From: Deltaproteobacteria bacterium
GTDB taxonomy: Bacteria; JADJOY01
Assembly: GCA_016713535.1 (NCBI GenBank)
Contig: JADJOY010000001.1
Location: forward strand, 248,001-312,000
Length of the DNA: 64,000 nucleotides
Direction: 5' to 3'
Position 1 is the first letter of the stretch, and every line of letters starts with the position of its first letter. This document shows positions 62,966 to 64,000 of the stretch, one piece after another. The position numbers and the translations under genes were made by a program. The notes under the pieces were generated by a model. The model saw only the letters and a program-made list of their open reading frames with translations. It was not told the DNA's origin and did not search any database.

Positions 62966-63561
62966 GTGGAACGACGGGTGCGGTTCGCGCTAGCGCTGAG
63001 CATGATTGGAGCGCTGGCCACGTCGTCTGTGCAGGCACAAGCGCTGTACCGTTACGTCGACGAGCAAGGCGGAGTCCACTTCGTGGACTCACCATCGAAG
63101 GTCCCGCCGTCCCGTCGATCGAGCGCGTCGGAGGTGGCTTCGGATCCTGGCCACGTTCCCCGGAACCCGACCCCGTCCGTGCCTCCCCGAGCGAGCCTCG
63201 ACCGCCTCGCGCGGATCGTCACTCCTCGGATTCGGATGACGCCAAGGTTGGGTCCGACACCTGTCGCCTCGTGTTCCGTAACCGTCGGAGCCGGGTGGCG
63301 GGTACGAAGACCATCTACAGCGGCGAGGTGGTGAACGCCGGGACTGGAATCGCTCGCGGAATCGAGGTCGCGTTCGTGGATTACGACGAGACCGATCGCG
63401 TCATGGATCGGCGAACGGTGACGCCGATCCCCTCGACGCTGGCCAGCAGAGAGTCCGGCACCTTCTCGATCGAGATGAAGACGGTCGAACGGACGGCGGC
63501 GAAGATGCAAGCCAAGTTCGCGCGAACGGTGTTCGAGGCGAGCTTCGTGCGCTGCGATTGA
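62966..63561 (+). CDS. DUF4124-domain secreted protein (frameshifted in this sequence)
   Basis: Restored length is 198 residues. A signal peptide (FALALSMIGALATSSVQAQ) precedes a DUF4124 domain (LYRYVDEQGGVHFVDSPSKV). A proline-rich linker and a C-terminal domain (CRLVFRNRRSRVAGTKTIYS, RGIEVAFVDYDETDRVMD) of the FxLyD type follow in another frame. One base is missing somewhere between about 63105 and 63225; the low-complexity linker prevents exact placement. Start GTG 62966 with GAGGGGG upstream. It is the second DUF4124 protein in the window, with a different C-terminal half. Confidence 0.65.
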
Positions 63562-63595
63562 GCGCACACGTTCCACCCATGACCGGGAGCTTGTC

Positions 63596-64000
63596 TTGAC
63601 TGGGAGCCCCTCGAGTCGACTCGGCCGCGAGCTCCTGAGCGCGGGGCTCATCGACCCGTCTCGTCTCGAGCGGGCGGTGCGCTGGCAGGAGGAAGAGGGA
63701 ACCCGTCTCGGCGCGGTGCTCCTGCGCCTCAACTACATCGGGCGCGTGTTGCTGGCGTTCCTGGCGCGGCGCGTCGGGGTCGAGCCGGTGATGCTGCGCG
63801 AAGAGTGGGTCGATCGGCGGCGACCTCCTTGATCTCCGCCGGGACCGCACGTCAGACGAATGCGGTTCCGTTCGCGCTCGGGGACGACCGAAGCGTTGTC
63901 GTGGCGATGACCGATCCTGACAATCTCTACGCGCTCGACGATCTCCGCGCAGCCACGGGCCTCAGGGTCGTGCCGCGGCTCGCGAGCGACCCCGCGGTGG
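63596..64000 (+). CDS. N-terminus of a GspE/PilB-type ATPase (partial, frameshifted)
   Basis: The open frame starts TTG at 63596 with LGRELLSAGLIDPSRLERAV, LGAVLLRLNYI and LARRVGVEPV, the MshEN/T2SSE N-terminal pattern of type II secretion and type IV pilus ATPases. One missing G at 63829-63830 shifts the frame; the continuation (NAVPFALGDDRSVVVAMTDP, NLYALDDLRAATGLRVVPRL) runs to the window edge. The ATPase domain itself lies outside the window, so a shorter MshEN-only protein cannot be excluded. Confidence 0.7.

Noticed and set aside
1-64000. tRNA, rRNA, CRISPR array, insertion sequence or prophage
   Set aside because: No cloverleaf, rRNA segment, regular repeat-spacer array, transposase, integrase or phage gene was recognised in any part of the window.

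Overview
The window is about 64 kb of very GC-rich DNA from a Gram-negative bacterium. Outer-membrane biology is clear: an LptF/LptG-type permease, a FadL-type porin, several lipoproteins, O-antigen ligase and WecG/TagA-type enzymes. A NtrB/NtrC pair, Rho, class II (B12-dependent) ribonucleotide reductase, MeaB, four B12-binding radical SAM proteins and three coenzyme F420 genes (cofD, cofC, cofE) occur together. This mix and the base composition suggest a deltaproteobacterial-grade lineage (for example Myxococcota- or Binatota-like). That placement is inference; no rRNA or other decisive marker is present.

Layout. 1-3.4 kb: a HisZ/HisS-like protein, a GNAT acetyltransferase and an amidase. 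3.5-11.05 kb: a one-direction polysaccharide block (O-antigen ligase, three GT4 glycosyltransferases, a radical SAM enzyme with an unusual cysteine spacing, a WecG/TagA/CpsF glycosyltransferase). 11.2-14.8 kb: a large surface lipoprotein and rho. 15-28.5 kb: mostly housekeeping (patatin, RluD-type pseudouridine synthase, PgeF, MeaB, RibF, Lpt permease, processive GT2, MobA, NtrB/NtrC, ThiE, ThiD). 28.7-34.3 kb: poorly characterised proteins, namely a coiled-coil periplasmic protein, a tandem GRAM-like protein with a zinc ribbon, a small zinc protein, and a protein carrying a divergent class III nucleotidyl cyclase domain. 34.5-41.7 kb: a radical SAM protein, a methyltransferase, a large membrane protein and the F420 genes. 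41.8-48.3 kb: an atypical LuxR-type regulator divergent from an amidohydrolase-like pseudoenzyme, an alkaline-phosphatase-superfamily protein, an unknown membrane protein and a LysM protein. 48.5-51.5 kb: nrdJ with a candidate NrdR-controlled promoter. 51.7-54 kb: membrane, DUF4124 and pentapeptide-repeat proteins. 54-60.2 kb: methyltransferase, two radical SAM proteins, UbiA prenyltransferase and prephenate dehydratase. 60.3-64 kb: HEAT lipoprotein, FadL-type porin, a second DUF4124 protein and the start of a GspE/PilB-type protein.

How it fits together. Many neighbours share start/stop overlaps (GTGA, ATGA, TTGA), so translational coupling is the rule. Cobalamin is a recurring cofactor (class II RNR, MeaB, four radical SAM proteins). 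Candidate vegetative promoters have good TTGACA-like -35 boxes and weak -10 boxes, and several convergent gene ends carry perfect GC-rich hairpins, mostly without a T tract.

Quality warning. At least 16 single-base frameshifts interrupt otherwise intact conserved genes, including rho. Most lie in short G/C runs, and restoring one base gives a whole-codon, family-length product in each case that could be closed. I treat them as probable sequence errors and annotate the restored genes.
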